62,505 nt of DNA from Candidatus Gastranaerophilales bacterium. Its GTDB lineage: Bacteria; Cyanobacteriota; Vampirovibrionia; Gastranaerophilales; Gastranaerophilaceae. This document shows positions 17,559 through 26,087 of the stretch, piece after piece. Position numbers and translations under genes: made by a program. Under the pieces are notes generated by a model. It was not told where the DNA came from. It saw only the letters and a program-made list of their open reading frames with translations, and ran no database searches. Positions within the stretch are counted from its first letter, which is position 1. Each line of letters starts with the position of its first letter. The DNA lies in the NCBI GenBank assembly GCA_944323275.1, contig CALUSA010000002.1, forward strand, positions 1 to 62,505. Reading direction: 5' to 3'.

Positions 17559-17613
17559 CAAATTTTTTTATTTTTATATTTTCTCTTTTATATAAAAAAG
17601 AGGACTATTAATA

Positions 17614-18891
17614 ATGAAAATAGAAAAATATAATATTCAAAATACAAAACCATCTTTTAAAGGCTACGATGCAAGAAAACTCTGCGGACTTTTTGTAACG
17701 GACAAAAACTGTGCCGAAGCATTAAAAAAAATCACAGCCCAAAGCGGCATTGATATTTTTGTACCTAATATTGCTTCAAAATCCATAAAAAAAGAATTCT
17801 ATCAACTTGCACAGAGTAATAAACTTTTGTGGACACAGGATTATTTAACATTTCTAAACCATCAAACAAAAGCTGTTTTGTTTGACAATTCACGGGATTT
17901 TTTAAAAAGGGTATTAAGAGCCTGCGGTGACGGATTAAAAAAAGATTTGAATTACACTCCCCTAAAATCACAACCGCATATAAGAGGCGGCAACTTTTTT
18001 GTCTGCCGCAATAACGGAAAAGATGAACTTTTAATTCTCGAAAACAGAGAAATTTATCCGCAAGAACTGGCAAAAAAAATTTTTAATGTCGAAAAAATCC
18101 ACACTATCCCCAAAATGGATTATCACATTGATTTGTTTTTACGTCCGCTTGATAACGGAAATATCCTTGTATCTGACATTGACATGACAAAAACGGGATT
18201 GCAAAACGGAGCTGCAAAAATAAAAAAATACATTGAACAAAACAAACCTAACGATAAAGAAAGACAAGAACTCGAAAACGTAATAAATAACATTAATTTA
18301 ATGATAGAAAAATTGGATATAACACTGAAATTTGACAAATACAAACCGCAGCAAACCATGCCAGAAATCATTAAAATTTTAAAAGACGCAGGTTACAATC
18401 CTATCCGTGTTCCTGCCACATATCATTACTTAGACGGGGTAAGAACAAAAGAAAACGTTCAAAGAAGATTGAATAATTTTGACAACAATGTTAAAGCTCT
18501 TAAAGACTGGAGCCAATCTCAATCCGAAAAAACCAGACAGTCAGTTGACAGGCTGATACAGCTGGAAACTTTCAAAAAAAATAATGACAAAAATTTAGGC
18601 GTTGAGTTAGAAAACTTCTATGAAAATAATTTTCTCAATGCAATTGTTCACAAAAAAGAAGACGGAAAACTTGTTTATATTACCAATGAATCTCTTTTAG
18701 ACAAAACTCTTGATATCACAAATGAGATTGAACAAAAAACAGGTTTTAGCACCAAAAACATGTTTATAGAAAGCATGGCTCCATATATTAATAAAGAAAA
18801 TATTTATTTTATTGATGAACAATTAACACAAAAACTTTTTAAGAACATGGGCGGAATCCATTGTGCAGCCGCAGAAATGCCCTTCATATAA
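17614..18891 (+). CDS. Arginine-deiminase-like (GME-fold) protein with F-x-G leader
   Basis: The 425-residue protein begins MKIEKYNIQNTKPSFKGYD (SFKG at 14-17). Its body carries, in order, the signatures of guanidino-modifying enzymes. WTQD (73-76) matches the W-x-Q-D substrate aspartate of peptidylarginine deiminases, and RGGN lies at 124-127. YHIDLFLRPL at 170-179 has the catalytic H-x-D. GGIHC at 413-417, eight residues from the C-terminus, places the nucleophilic cysteine where agmatine and protein-arginine deiminases have GG(N)IHC or EVHC. An insert of about 200 residues separates the H-x-D from the Cys. Predicted activity: hydrolysis of a guanidino group on arginine, protein-arginine or a small analogue. 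The substrate is not determinable. GAGG precedes the ATG. The assignment is from motif reading. Confidence 0.72.
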   Translation: MKIEKYNIQNTKPSFKGYDARKLCGLFVTDKNCAEALKKITAQSGIDIFVPNIASKSIKKEFYQLAQSNKLLWTQDYLTFLNHQTKAVLFDNSRDFLKRVLRACGDGLKKDLNYTPLKSQPHIRGGNFFVCRNNGKDELLILENREIYPQELAKKIFNVEKIHTIPKMDYHIDLFLRPLDNGNILVSDIDMTKTGLQNGAAKIKKYIEQNKPNDKERQELENVINNINLMIEKLDITLKFDKYKPQQTMPEIIKILKDAGYNPIRVPATYHYLDGVRTKENVQRRLNNFDNNVKALKDWSQSQSEKTRQSVDRLIQLETFKKNNDKNLGVELENFYENNFLNAIVHKKEDGKLVYITNESLLDKTLDITNEIEQKTGFSTKNMFIESMAPYINKENIYFIDEQLTQKLFKNMGGIHCAAAEMPFI

Positions 18892-18993
18892 AAATTCTTT
18901 ATACAGATATAAAGATTAGATAAAGAAATCAAGATTTAATAAAAATTTGCTTTATAATGTGTACAACGATAAGAAAATACATGGAGAAAAAAG

Positions 18994-19284
18994 ATGCACG
19001 CAGATTCTATTAAATATTTTTTAACACAATTAGAAACAGCAGATAACAAAAGCAAAGCAGAAATCGAAAACATGCTCGTTAATGTTGGTTCAGCAGCAGT
19101 TCCTGTTCTGGTTGAACAATTACAAACAGTAAAAGGTGCTGTAAGAGGTGTTGTTGCAATGTCTTTAATCAGAATCGGCGAACCTTCAGTTGATTGCCTC
19201 AAAAAAGTTGCTCAAACAAACAAAGATTTTGAATGGGTTGCTAAATATTTGATTTCCGAAATCGAAGGCGAATTGGCTGCATAA
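18994..19284 (+). CDS. Small HEAT-repeat protein
   Basis: The 96-residue protein consists of two to three helical repeats of HEAT type (VNVGSAAVPVLVEQLQ, VRGVVAMSLIRIGEPSVDCL). It has GGAG before the ATG and TATAAT at 18953-18958. HEAT repeats are protein-binding scaffolds, also seen in phycobilin-lyase relatives of cyanobacteria. No active residues are visible. It is a single gene with its own terminator at 19317-19348. Confidence 0.8.
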   Translation: MHADSIKYFLTQLETADNKSKAEIENMLVNVGSAAVPVLVEQLQTVKGAVRGVVAMSLIRIGEPSVDCLKKVAQTNKDFEWVAKYLISEIEGELAA

Positions 19285-19316
19285 TAATTTCATAACTAGC
19301 CGAAAACAAAAAATTC

Positions 19317-19348
19317 AAAAAGGATTGTACAAAACGACAATCCTTTTT
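19317..19348 (+). terminator. Intrinsic terminator after the HEAT gene
   Basis: A 12-bp perfect stem (19317-19328 with 19337-19348), an eight-base loop and a T6 run lie 32 bp past the HEAT stop codon. The following 270 bp up to the LysM gene are AT-rich and hold only the promoter noted at 19560. Confidence 0.85.
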
Positions 19349-19559
19349 TGTTGCCATCCTCTAAACGAACTAACAAAAAAAATATTTTTAAGTTTTATTG
19401 CAAATATATAAGTTAACGGAATTTATATTTTTATTTTAAACAGATTTTACTTATGCCGTATAAGTCGGTAATATCAGTAAATTAGCGAATATAAAATAAT
19501 TTATTCACGGTATTAAATATAAAATATATTGAGGAATGTAATACATCTTACCATATTTC

Positions 19560-19589
19560 TTGACTTTAAGTTTATCAGGCTATTAATAT
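19560..19589 (+). promoter_or_regulatory. Sigma-70-type promoter of the LysM gene
   Basis: TTGACT at 19560-19565 is followed after 18 bp by TAATAT at 19584-19589, about 27 bp before the LysM ATG. Both hexamers are close to consensus and correctly placed. No operator-like repeat surrounds them. Confidence 0.5.
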
Positions 19590-19615
19590 AGAGTATAAAG
19601 AAACAGTGAGGTCGC

Positions 19616-20179
19616 ATGAAAAGTTCAACATTATACAGATCAAACCTTTCTAAAGAAAAAATGGCTCTTTTAGAAGAATTGAAAGCCAAATCACAAAACA
19701 CTTCTATGGAAAGCCGTACACCTGATGTTTATATCAGACCTTCAAAAGAAAAAGAACTTGATGTTTTATGGCAAAACTTCAAAGTAAATCAGAAGGAAGA
19801 AAAATCGCCGGGTGTATATTTGATAACAGGTTTTATTGCCGGTGCATTATGCATGTTCTTAATGACTGCTTTATTAAGCTTTAGCTCTAATGCTCTTAAC
19901 GAACGCAACAGTGCAGATTCACCGAAACTGGTCAAAAAAGTTAAAGCTGAAAAACCTGCAAAATTATCAATTATTCCTGCTGATCAGGCAGTTGAAGAAG
20001 TTAAAACAGTTGCTCCTGAATCTTACACAGTTAAATCAGGCGACACGCTCGCAGCTATTGTTGTAAGATTTTACGGCAAATATGATCCTTCCAAAATTAC
20101 AAAAATTATGGAAGCAAATAATATGACAAATCCAAACGCTTTATCAATAGGTCAATCATTGATAATTCCGATGGATTAA
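19616..20179 (+). CDS. Membrane-anchored LysM protein
   Basis: The 187-residue protein has a polar N-terminal cytoplasmic part (1-65) and one membrane span (about 67-90, GVYLITGFIAGALCMFLMTA). A Lys-rich linker leads to a C-terminal LysM domain (136-187: YTVKSGDTLAAIVVRFYG...NPNALSIGQSLIIP). LysM binds N-acetylglucosamine in peptidoglycan, so the protein likely tethers the inner membrane to the wall. GAGG precedes the ATG. It has its own promoter and terminator. Confidence 0.9.
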   Translation: MKSSTLYRSNLSKEKMALLEELKAKSQNTSMESRTPDVYIRPSKEKELDVLWQNFKVNQKEEKSPGVYLITGFIAGALCMFLMTALLSFSSNALNERNSADSPKLVKKVKAEKPAKLSIIPADQAVEEVKTVAPESYTVKSGDTLAAIVVRFYGKYDPSKITKIMEANNMTNPNALSIGQSLIIPMD

Positions 20180-20197
20180 TAAAACAAATTAACAATG

Positions 20198-20226
20198 AAA
20201 AAAGCCGGTATTTAACCGGCTTTTTT
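20198..20226 (+). terminator. Intrinsic terminator after the LysM gene
   Basis: A 12-bp stem (20198-20209 with 20215-20226) with GCCGGT in its core, a five-base loop and a T6 run form a strong Rho-independent terminator 19 bp past the stop. The stretch 20227-20406 shows no gene. Confidence 0.9.
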
Positions 20227-20406
20227 ATTATTAATTCCTTGGCTTCACTATAAAACAAAATTACGAACAAGCTATTAGGAGATAACCGGCTAAAATTTAT
20301 AAAACCATTTGCTCATAATAATATTATCCCTCAGCAAAACAACAATAAAATGATTTTTACTCATACAATCAACAGCTAAAATAATAACCTCTTTTAGACG
20401 ATACAA

Positions 20407-20451
20407 AAAACTCTATTCAAAATCGTTATTAACAATGTTGAATAGAGTTTT
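20407..20451 (-). terminator. Intrinsic terminator of lptC-lptA
   Basis: A perfect 14-bp stem (20407-20420 with 20438-20451), a 17-base loop and a T-run on the minus strand lie 22 bp beyond the LptA-like stop. Confidence 0.8.
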
Positions 20452-20473
20452 AATAAACTTAAGTTAATAAAAT

Positions 20474-21451
20474 TTATTCGTTCAAATCGTTCTTTTTAGT
20501 GTCGACATTTCTGATTACGGTTTTAACATTACCTTCTGCAAAGAAATTTTTCGGATTAATATACATTTTTATTCTGTCTGCTTCAATTGAACGCATTTGT
20601 TCAACAATAGTTGAACGACCTATGAATACAATTTCATTTGGTTTATTTGTTTTCGGGTCAGGATAAACTGTAGCTTTAGGTCCTTTAGCATCATAATCTT
20701 TATAAATAACGTGAACTTTGCCTGATGCCTGAATTATGTTAGCCGTTTTATAATATTCCTGTCTGTCAGACCATACATTAATTCTTGTGCCGTCCATATC
20801 AACATCGCTGTGAGCGTTCCCCAGACCGTAAGCTACTTCTTCAACTGCATCATAAATAAATTTATCAGCGGTAATAATACTGTCTTTTTGTTTTAATCTG
20901 CCGTGACCTGTCAGCGTAATTTTTTGTAAATCACCGTTTTTATTCAGATTCGCAACAGCGGAATCAGAGAAAGTTTCTACATCTTTGTAATAAATAATTA
21001 CCCCGCCGTTTGCCGTTAAAACTTTAGTCTTTGTATCATAAGACTGGGTATCTGCAGTAATTATAACAGTCGGTTTAGGACTGTCTTTCGGCGTAACTGT
21101 AGTCTGGGTATTGCCTTCTGCTTTTATGGTTTTGTTAAGCAAAGACATTTTTAAAATATTTGCTTTGATTTCGTTTGTTTTATCTTGTTTTACCTGCACA
21201 ACATAGGGCTTGTCATACATAACGGCATCTGTAAGCTGTTTGGTTTTAGGGTCAATATAGACTTCTGCTCTCGGAGAATTCGCCTTTAAGTCGTCCATTT
21301 TAACTCTTACATTACCGTCAAATTTAGCTTTATTTTCTTCCATTTTAAAGGATTGTTTGTCAGATTCGATTGACAAATCAGCTGCAAACACAAGACCTGC
21401 GCCGGCAAGTAATAAAAATAATGCTGTAATTATATGTTTAAATCTTTCCAT
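20474..21451 (-). CDS. LptA/OstA-like periplasmic LPS-transport protein
   Basis: The 325-residue protein has a Sec signal (1-23, ending VFA). Repeated OstA/LptA beta-strand modules follow (FKMEENKAKFDGNVRVK, KANILKMSLLNKTIKAEGN, TKVLTANGGVIIYYKD, ADRIKMYINPKNFFAEGN). At nearly twice the length of enterobacterial LptA it probably contains two OstA units in tandem and could span more of the periplasm. LptA forms the bridge carrying LPS from the inner membrane (LptC) to the outer (LptD). It overlaps the lptC-like gene by 14 bp. Confidence 0.8.
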   Translation of the reverse strand: MERFKHIITALFLLLAGAGLVFAADLSIESDKQSFKMEENKAKFDGNVRVKMDDLKANSPRAEVYIDPKTKQLTDAVMYDKPYVVQVKQDKTNEIKANILKMSLLNKTIKAEGNTQTTVTPKDSPKPTVIITADTQSYDTKTKVLTANGGVIIYYKDVETFSDSAVANLNKNGDLQKITLTGHGRLKQKDSIITADKFIYDAVEEVAYGLGNAHSDVDMDGTRINVWSDRQEYYKTANIIQASGKVHVIYKDYDAKGPKATVYPDPKTNKPNEIVFIGRSTIVEQMRSIEADRIKMYINPKNFFAEGNVKTVIRNVDTKKNDLNE

Positions 21452-22019
21452 CGAAATTCCCCTTTTTATACAATTCGGTTTTTGAGCGTCCGATGATTTT
21501 TATATTTGTCATCTTTTCGCTTAGTATAGCTTCATTGCTAAAAGTCCTGAGTTCTCCGCTTTTTCTTATAATAACATTTCCCTGAGCGGTAATATCTTTG
21601 TCATTTCCCTGCCATACAAAACGGTCGGCTCTGACATCGGTGCCGTCTTTATAAATAAAATAAGAATTATCATAAAGCACAACTCGTTTAGTATCTTCAT
21701 TGTATGTGCCCTTAGTAGACTCCATACTCAATACAACTTCGTCTTTATCATAAAAATTGCCTATTATGTTATAAAGTATGACAACTTTATTTTGATTGTC
21801 ATAATAGCCTTTTTCGGCATATAACTCCCAGTATTTTTTATCTTCCTTGGTTTCGGTAATAATAAGATTTTTTATATTAACTTCCTGTTTTTCACCGGCA
21901 CTTTTAAGAGCTTCTTTTTTAAAGTTTTTGGTTATAACACCTGCAGCAATAAATGCCCAGCTGCACCCTATAACTACCGCAAGCAAAATTACTATATATG
22001 CTATTTTTCTTTTGGACAT
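21438..22019 (-). CDS. LptC-like LPS export protein
   Basis: The 193-residue protein has an N-terminal membrane anchor (about 5-28). A periplasmic LptC-type jellyroll follows (IKNLIITETKEDKKYWELYAEKGYY, GTYNEDTKRVVLYDNSYFIY, LSEKMTNIKIIG). It would take LPS from the LptBFG ABC transporter and hand it to LptA. The order lptC-lptA with a translational overlap is typical, but lptB does not follow here. AAGGAT precedes the ATG. The 200 bp upstream shows no gene. Confidence 0.8.
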   Translation of the reverse strand: MSKRKIAYIVILLAVVIGCSWAFIAAGVITKNFKKEALKSAGEKQEVNIKNLIITETKEDKKYWELYAEKGYYDNQNKVVILYNIIGNFYDKDEVVLSMESTKGTYNEDTKRVVLYDNSYFIYKDGTDVRADRFVWQGNDKDITAQGNVIIRKSGELRTFSNEAILSEKMTNIKIIGRSKTELYKKGNFDGKI

Positions 22020-22224
22020 ATCTATCCTTCTTATGTTATGGTGACGACCGCTTTTTGGTTCAGCCGTCAGACTTCATAAATAAAATTTTAACATGAAGAA
22101 CTGCCTTAAGGCGGTCGATGTAACAAAATATTTCATTTAAAAATTTTTTAATCTTAAAATGACAATTTTTTTTGTTTATGTCTTTATATATAAATACTGT
22201 CGAAACAAATCAGGAATAATAAAG

Positions 22225-23700
22225 TTGAAAATTTCTAAAAATACTATAAAAAAAATCACAAAAGCAGCCATTAATCTAAAAACAAAGGTGACTCCAAAAG
22301 CACAAGCATCTGCCCAAAATTCGCTTGAACGGACGCCTGTAAAAGATACTTTTGTGGCATCTTCACCAATTTCATCTACGCCGGTGCAAACAGCTCCGGC
22401 AGCAGAGATTACATCTTCATCTGTTTCCGCAAAAAAAATTACAGCAGCCACACAACATCAGACCCTTGTGGACTATGAATTTGTAAAAAAAGAAAAACTG
22501 TTTAACGAAGAAATAATGTTTTTACTCCAGCCCAAAACAACGGCAGCCGGCGCAAAAATATTCACTCCCAATCAGACCAAAGTCATAAATATGGCGGTCA
22601 AAAAAGTTACTTTTTACAAAGGTATGGCTAAAAGACTCGAAAAAATAGGTACTGATTCTATCGGTAAAATTATAAAAGATGTAAAAACTGTTTTCGGCGG
22701 AGAAAAGAACTACGGGAAATACCTGCATGCCAGAAATAAAAACGGCATACCGTCCTCTAAAGATTCAATTTCTATTTATAACAAAATTATAAAAGAGTTC
22801 AATGATCAAAAAATTAATACGGAGGTAATGAACATCTTTGCAAAAAGATTGTATCAAAAACCTTATAAACTGCTTGATAAAACAGAAAAAGAACTGGTAA
22901 AACTTTCGATATTTGACGGCGATATAAAATTTGAGTCCAGAGATTACAAGATATTTGAAAAAATTCTTACCACAGGCAAAAAAGATTACGAAGAAGCTGT
23001 AGGGTGGATTAAAGACCTTATCGGTTTAAGAATCATTATTCCCGAAAATGCAGACATGACAGTTGTTGCACAGTATTTGACAGAGGCTATACTTTCCGGC
23101 AAATTTAATGTGACAAGGGTCAGCAATTATCACGCAAATCACATTTATCCTTATATAAGTCAGGACACGGTAAAGCTGTGGAAACAGTCAGTTCCCGGTA
23201 TTGAACTTGTACAAACAAGTGCAATCAGAAAGAAAAACGGTTACACCACCACACAGATGAATATTCTGCATCCTGTCAAAGATAAAAACGGAAAAGTAAA
23301 AATGGTCTGGGTGGAACTTCAAGTAAGAAGTGAACAATTAAATAAAATCGGTCAAATAGAACATTTGATTTATGACATTCTTGCAAAGAAAAATATCGGC
23401 AAAAACATTCCGGAACTCGAAAAATATTACGAATCTATAGGTATCCAAAAAGCAGTAAAAGAAGTATTCGGAAATCCGAAAAAAGAAGCTGCCTACATAG
23501 ATTACGAAAGAGCAATGTATTCATGGATAAGACATAACGAAAATCCTGAATCAAAAAAACTTTTGTCCTACACCAAACCGATATTAACAGACTTTGGACT
23601 CGGCGAATATGAACATTTGCTGAGCTTTGACGCATTACAGCGTATTGACGACACCGCAAATATAATTAAAGCAAGGTACGGCAATAAAGGAATTAAATAA
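22225..23700 (+). CDS. RelA/SpoT-like nucleotidyltransferase protein with leader
   Basis: From TTG at 22225 (AGGA nine bases upstream) the protein is 491 residues and begins MKISKNTIKKI, matching the M-[K]-[I]-x-x leader pattern. An upstream ATG at 22159 adds a hydrophobic stretch but has no ribosome-binding site. After a Ser/Thr/Ala-rich linker, residues of about 260-400 carry RelA/SpoT synthetase-like motifs: KDLIGLRIII (263-272), KKNGYTTTQMNI (336-347, with Gln for the usual His), WVELQVRSEQ (362-371, with the catalytic-position Glu) and IEHLIYD (378-384). No HD hydrolase or TGS domain is present. It is plausibly an alarmone-type or other nucleotide pyrophosphotransferase, possibly a toxin. 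A small gene follows 21 bp later. Confidence 0.68.
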   Translation: MKISKNTIKKITKAAINLKTKVTPKAQASAQNSLERTPVKDTFVASSPISSTPVQTAPAAEITSSSVSAKKITAATQHQTLVDYEFVKKEKLFNEEIMFLLQPKTTAAGAKIFTPNQTKVINMAVKKVTFYKGMAKRLEKIGTDSIGKIIKDVKTVFGGEKNYGKYLHARNKNGIPSSKDSISIYNKIIKEFNDQKINTEVMNIFAKRLYQKPYKLLDKTEKELVKLSIFDGDIKFESRDYKIFEKILTTGKKDYEEAVGWIKDLIGLRIIIPENADMTVVAQYLTEAILSGKFNVTRVSNYHANHIYPYISQDTVKLWKQSVPGIELVQTSAIRKKNGYTTTQMNILHPVKDKNGKVKMVWVELQVRSEQLNKIGQIEHLIYDILAKKNIGKNIPELEKYYESIGIQKAVKEVFGNPKKEAAYIDYERAMYSWIRHNENPESKKLLSYTKPILTDFGLGEYEHLLSFDALQRIDDTANIIKARYGNKGIK

Positions 23701-23721
23701 TTAATTGGAGATAAGTTAAAC

Positions 23722-24138
23722 ATGAACAAGTTAAACGCTACCACTACAACACAACGGGCACTAAGACCTCACTTGCCTAATTCTACAGCCCTAACTGCTT
23801 CACAAAAACTTGATGCAGCATTAAAACAATTGAGAGAACAGTTTGCTAACATTGTTGAAATAGGTAAATTTAAACCCATAAAAGCTGATATTCAGGAACC
23901 TTTTAAAGATTCTGCAATAAAAAAAGCATCTATTGTCATAGAACCGCTTGCAGATAAAAAAGATTTCCGTACTCGTACAATATCATTTATTGCGTATTCA
24001 CCTTTTGAAGACGGAAAAATCCATGACATGACTATAGCAAACGGCAACAAATTTTCTATTGAATCTGCTTTAAAGAATCCGCAAATTAAAGCCGCTTTCA
24101 AAGATTTTATTAAAAAAGCCGAAATTGCGCTTACTTAA
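23722..24138 (+). CDS. Small partner protein of the RelA/SpoT-like gene, unknown
   Basis: The 138-residue protein has a good GGAG site and starts 21 bp after the RelA/SpoT-like stop, so it is almost certainly co-transcribed. It is soluble and Lys/Ala-rich. A central beta-like region (KKASIVIEPLADKKDFRTRTISFIAYSPF) sits between helical ends. No family is recognised. Position and size fit an antitoxin, immunity protein or chaperone for the upstream gene, but the sequence itself gives no function. Confidence 0.75.
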   Translation: MNKLNATTTTQRALRPHLPNSTALTASQKLDAALKQLREQFANIVEIGKFKPIKADIQEPFKDSAIKKASIVIEPLADKKDFRTRTISFIAYSPFEDGKIHDMTIANGNKFSIESALKNPQIKAAFKDFIKKAEIALT

Positions 24139-24223
24139 TCAAAATACTCCGGCACGGAATTAACCGCCCAAAGCAATTATTCATGCTAATATTGTATATA
24201 TAATACCGGACAGGAGATGTATT

Positions 24224-24640
24224 ATGTACACAATAAAAGAAGTTGCCGAAAAAATGGAGGTATCTGAGCACACTTTAAGATTCTGGGCAAAAAGCGGTTT
24301 TTTCCCGTTTGTAAAACGGAATGAAAATAATATTCGTCTATTTTCAGATGATGATCTTGGCTGGGTTAAAATAGTTAAATGCCTTCGTTCCGTGGGAACA
24401 GAAAATAAAGCTATAAAAAAATATATAGACCTTTGTATAATAGGCGACAGTACCATCCAGGAACGTTATGAAATCATTCGTTCCACAAAACAAAAAGCAC
24501 TCAAACAATTGCAGGAACTTAACCAGCAGCTTGAACTTTTAAATTACAAAGAAAACTTCTACCAGAATCTGATAAAAAATAATCTTGAAGATGTCTGGAA
24601 CCCTATGAATAAAATGCGTCCAAAGGATAAAGTTGTATAA
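24224..24640 (+). CDS. MerR-family transcriptional regulator
   Basis: The 138-residue protein has an N-terminal winged helix of MerR type (MYTIKEVAEKMEVSEHTLRFWAKSGFFPF, then IRLFSDDDLGWVKIVKCLRSVG) and a dimerising coiled coil (85-125). No metal-binding cysteines are present, so it probably senses a small molecule or oxidant. AGGAG lies upstream, with TATAAT at 24199-24204. It shares a TAATG junction with the YjbR gene. Confidence 0.92.
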   Translation: MYTIKEVAEKMEVSEHTLRFWAKSGFFPFVKRNENNIRLFSDDDLGWVKIVKCLRSVGTENKAIKKYIDLCIIGDSTIQERYEIIRSTKQKALKQLQELNQQLELLNYKENFYQNLIKNNLEDVWNPMNKMRPKDKVV

Positions 24641-24972
24641 TGAACAAACAACAACTCATCAGGCTATGCCTTTTTTGCGAGGATACGACAGAAACATATC
24701 CGTTCACAGACAAAACAAACAGCAAACATGCTGTTATACGCCACAAAAGTAATAACAAATGGTTTGCTCTTATTTTTGAACGCCAAAACAAACTGTATAT
24801 AAATTTAAAATCTCATCCTGATGATTCTGCAATGCTTCGGGAAACTTACAGTTTTATTACTCCGGCATGGCACATGAACAAAACCCACTGGATAACAGCA
24901 GATGTACAAAAAACACCTGCTGATTTGTTATTTAATTTAATTAAAGCAAGTTTTGAACTCACTATAAAATAA
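24640..24972 (+). CDS. MmcQ/YjbR family protein
   Basis: The 110-residue protein matches the MmcQ/YjbR family: ETYPFTDKTNSKHAVIRHKSN, WFALIFERQNKLYINLKSHPD, and PAWHMNKTHWITADV near the C-terminus. The fold is CyaY-like and its biochemical role is not established. Its ATG shares one base with the MerR stop (TAATG), indicating translational coupling. Confidence 0.88.
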   Translation: MNKQQLIRLCLFCEDTTETYPFTDKTNSKHAVIRHKSNNKWFALIFERQNKLYINLKSHPDDSAMLRETYSFITPAWHMNKTHWITADVQKTPADLLFNLIKASFELTIK

Positions 24973-25045
24973 AATCTATTGACTGATAGCTGCTCTAATG
25001 TATTAAACTAAAAACATAGTTTAATACTAATTTACGGAGTAAGAC

Positions 25046-25510
25046 ATGAAAAAACAAACACTGACTGTTCTAACAACAATTTTAATGTTTACGGGAGGAT
25101 TGGCAGCTATGGCATCAAATACTTTTGAACAACCGTTTGCGAAGGGAGAAATAAACCCTTACAGCAAATTTTTTACAGGAACAACGCATCTTTACCGGCT
25201 TGTAGCCAAAGATGATACTTATAATTCGTCTATTGCGAATGTTACTTTTGATGCAGGCGCAAGAACCAACTGGCATAAACATTCCGGCGGACAAATACTG
25301 CTCGTCACGTCCGGTGAAGGTCGTTATCAGGAAAAAGGCAAAGATATACAGATTTTAAAAAAGGGTGATGTTGTAAAAATCCCGCCAAACGTCGAACACT
25401 GGCATGGCGCAGCCCCTGACAGTATGTTTGCGCATATTTCAATAGAACCTAATTTACCGGATAACGAAACAACATGGCTTGAACCGGTAACGGATAAAGA
25501 ATACAAATAA
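25046..25510 (+). CDS. Secreted cupin-domain protein
   Basis: The 154-residue protein has a signal peptide (1-23, ending AMA) and a single cupin barrel. Motif 1 is NWHKHSGGQILLVTSGEGRY and motif 2 is PPNVEHWHGAAPDS, which together keep the His/Glu/His metal ligands. Such small cupins with a MerR gene nearby are common in gut bacteria, and their substrate is unknown. It has its own terminator at 25529. Confidence 0.88.
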   Translation: MKKQTLTVLTTILMFTGGLAAMASNTFEQPFAKGEINPYSKFFTGTTHLYRLVAKDDTYNSSIANVTFDAGARTNWHKHSGGQILLVTSGEGRYQEKGKDIQILKKGDVVKIPPNVEHWHGAAPDSMFAHISIEPNLPDNETTWLEPVTDKEYK

Positions 25511-25528
25511 TCTCAGACATCTTATTTT

Positions 25529-25560
25529 AAAACGGCAGCAGATAAAATAACTGCCGTTTT
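25529..25560 (+). terminator. Intrinsic terminator after the cupin gene
   Basis: A 10-bp stem (25529-25538 with 25551-25560) containing CGGCAG/CTGCCG, a 12-base loop and a T-run lie 18 bp beyond the stop. Confidence 0.85.
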
Positions 25561-25643
25561 TATTTAATATATTCAGACCTGTTTTTTCTTAAAAAATATG
25601 TTATTATAAATGTAGCAGTTAAATGCAAAAATTAGGGGGTGTT

Positions 25644-26036
25644 ATGAGGGTAAACAGGGTTTGCGGTTTTAATTCTTTAAACAAAAATTTTAAAGCAAGA
25701 TTTGTTCAAAATCCAGATTTAAATGAGGTTACGGTTTATGAAATCAGAAAAAACCGTTCCGAATGCTGGCAAAAAGGATTAAAAGATTTAAGCGAAATAA
25801 AAAAAGACACCCTGCTGGATTTGGAGATTGATACCGACGGACAAATCGTAATTACTAATCTCAAAAACAAAAATTCCATTATCTGGGAAAACTGTCAAAA
25901 TTATTCAAAGCCCTTAAAAGAACTCGCTAATCCAGAATCTGCAGCATACTACAAACTGTTTTTAGCTGGTCAGAGTATTAATGTTATGGAAGAATTGCAA
26001 AAAATAAATAATACCTACTATACTAAAAAGAAATAA
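25644..26036 (+). CDS. Hypothetical protein with leader-like N-terminus
   Basis: From the ATG at 25644 (AGGGGG just upstream) the protein is 130 residues and begins MRVNRVCGFNSLNKNFKAR, an imperfect version of the shared leader (NFKA at 15-18). The rest is a soluble alpha/beta sequence without a recognised family. An ATG 21 bp upstream lacks a ribosome-binding site. It is convergent with the coiled-coil gene at 26088. Confidence 0.7.
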   Translation: MRVNRVCGFNSLNKNFKARFVQNPDLNEVTVYEIRKNRSECWQKGLKDLSEIKKDTLLDLEIDTDGQIVITNLKNKNSIIWENCQNYSKPLKELANPESAAYYKLFLAGQSINVMEELQKINNTYYTKKK

Positions 26037-26050
26037 TCATTTTGATTATT

Positions 26051-26083
26051 AAAAACCGCCCCGGTTATCCGCAGGCGGTTTTT
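26051..26083. terminator. Bidirectional terminator between convergent genes
   Basis: Arms AAAAACCGCC (26051-26060) and GGCGGTTTTT (26074-26083) form a 10-bp stem with A- and T-tracts on both sides. It can serve the plus-strand gene ending at 26036 and the minus-strand gene ending at 26088. Confidence 0.85.
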
Positions 26084-26087
26084 ATTT

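Noticed and set aside
22159-22224. Upstream ATG of the RelA/SpoT-like gene giving a hydrophobic N-terminus
   Set aside because: It has no ribosome-binding site, and the TTG at 22225 has AGGA at good spacing and restores the leader pattern.
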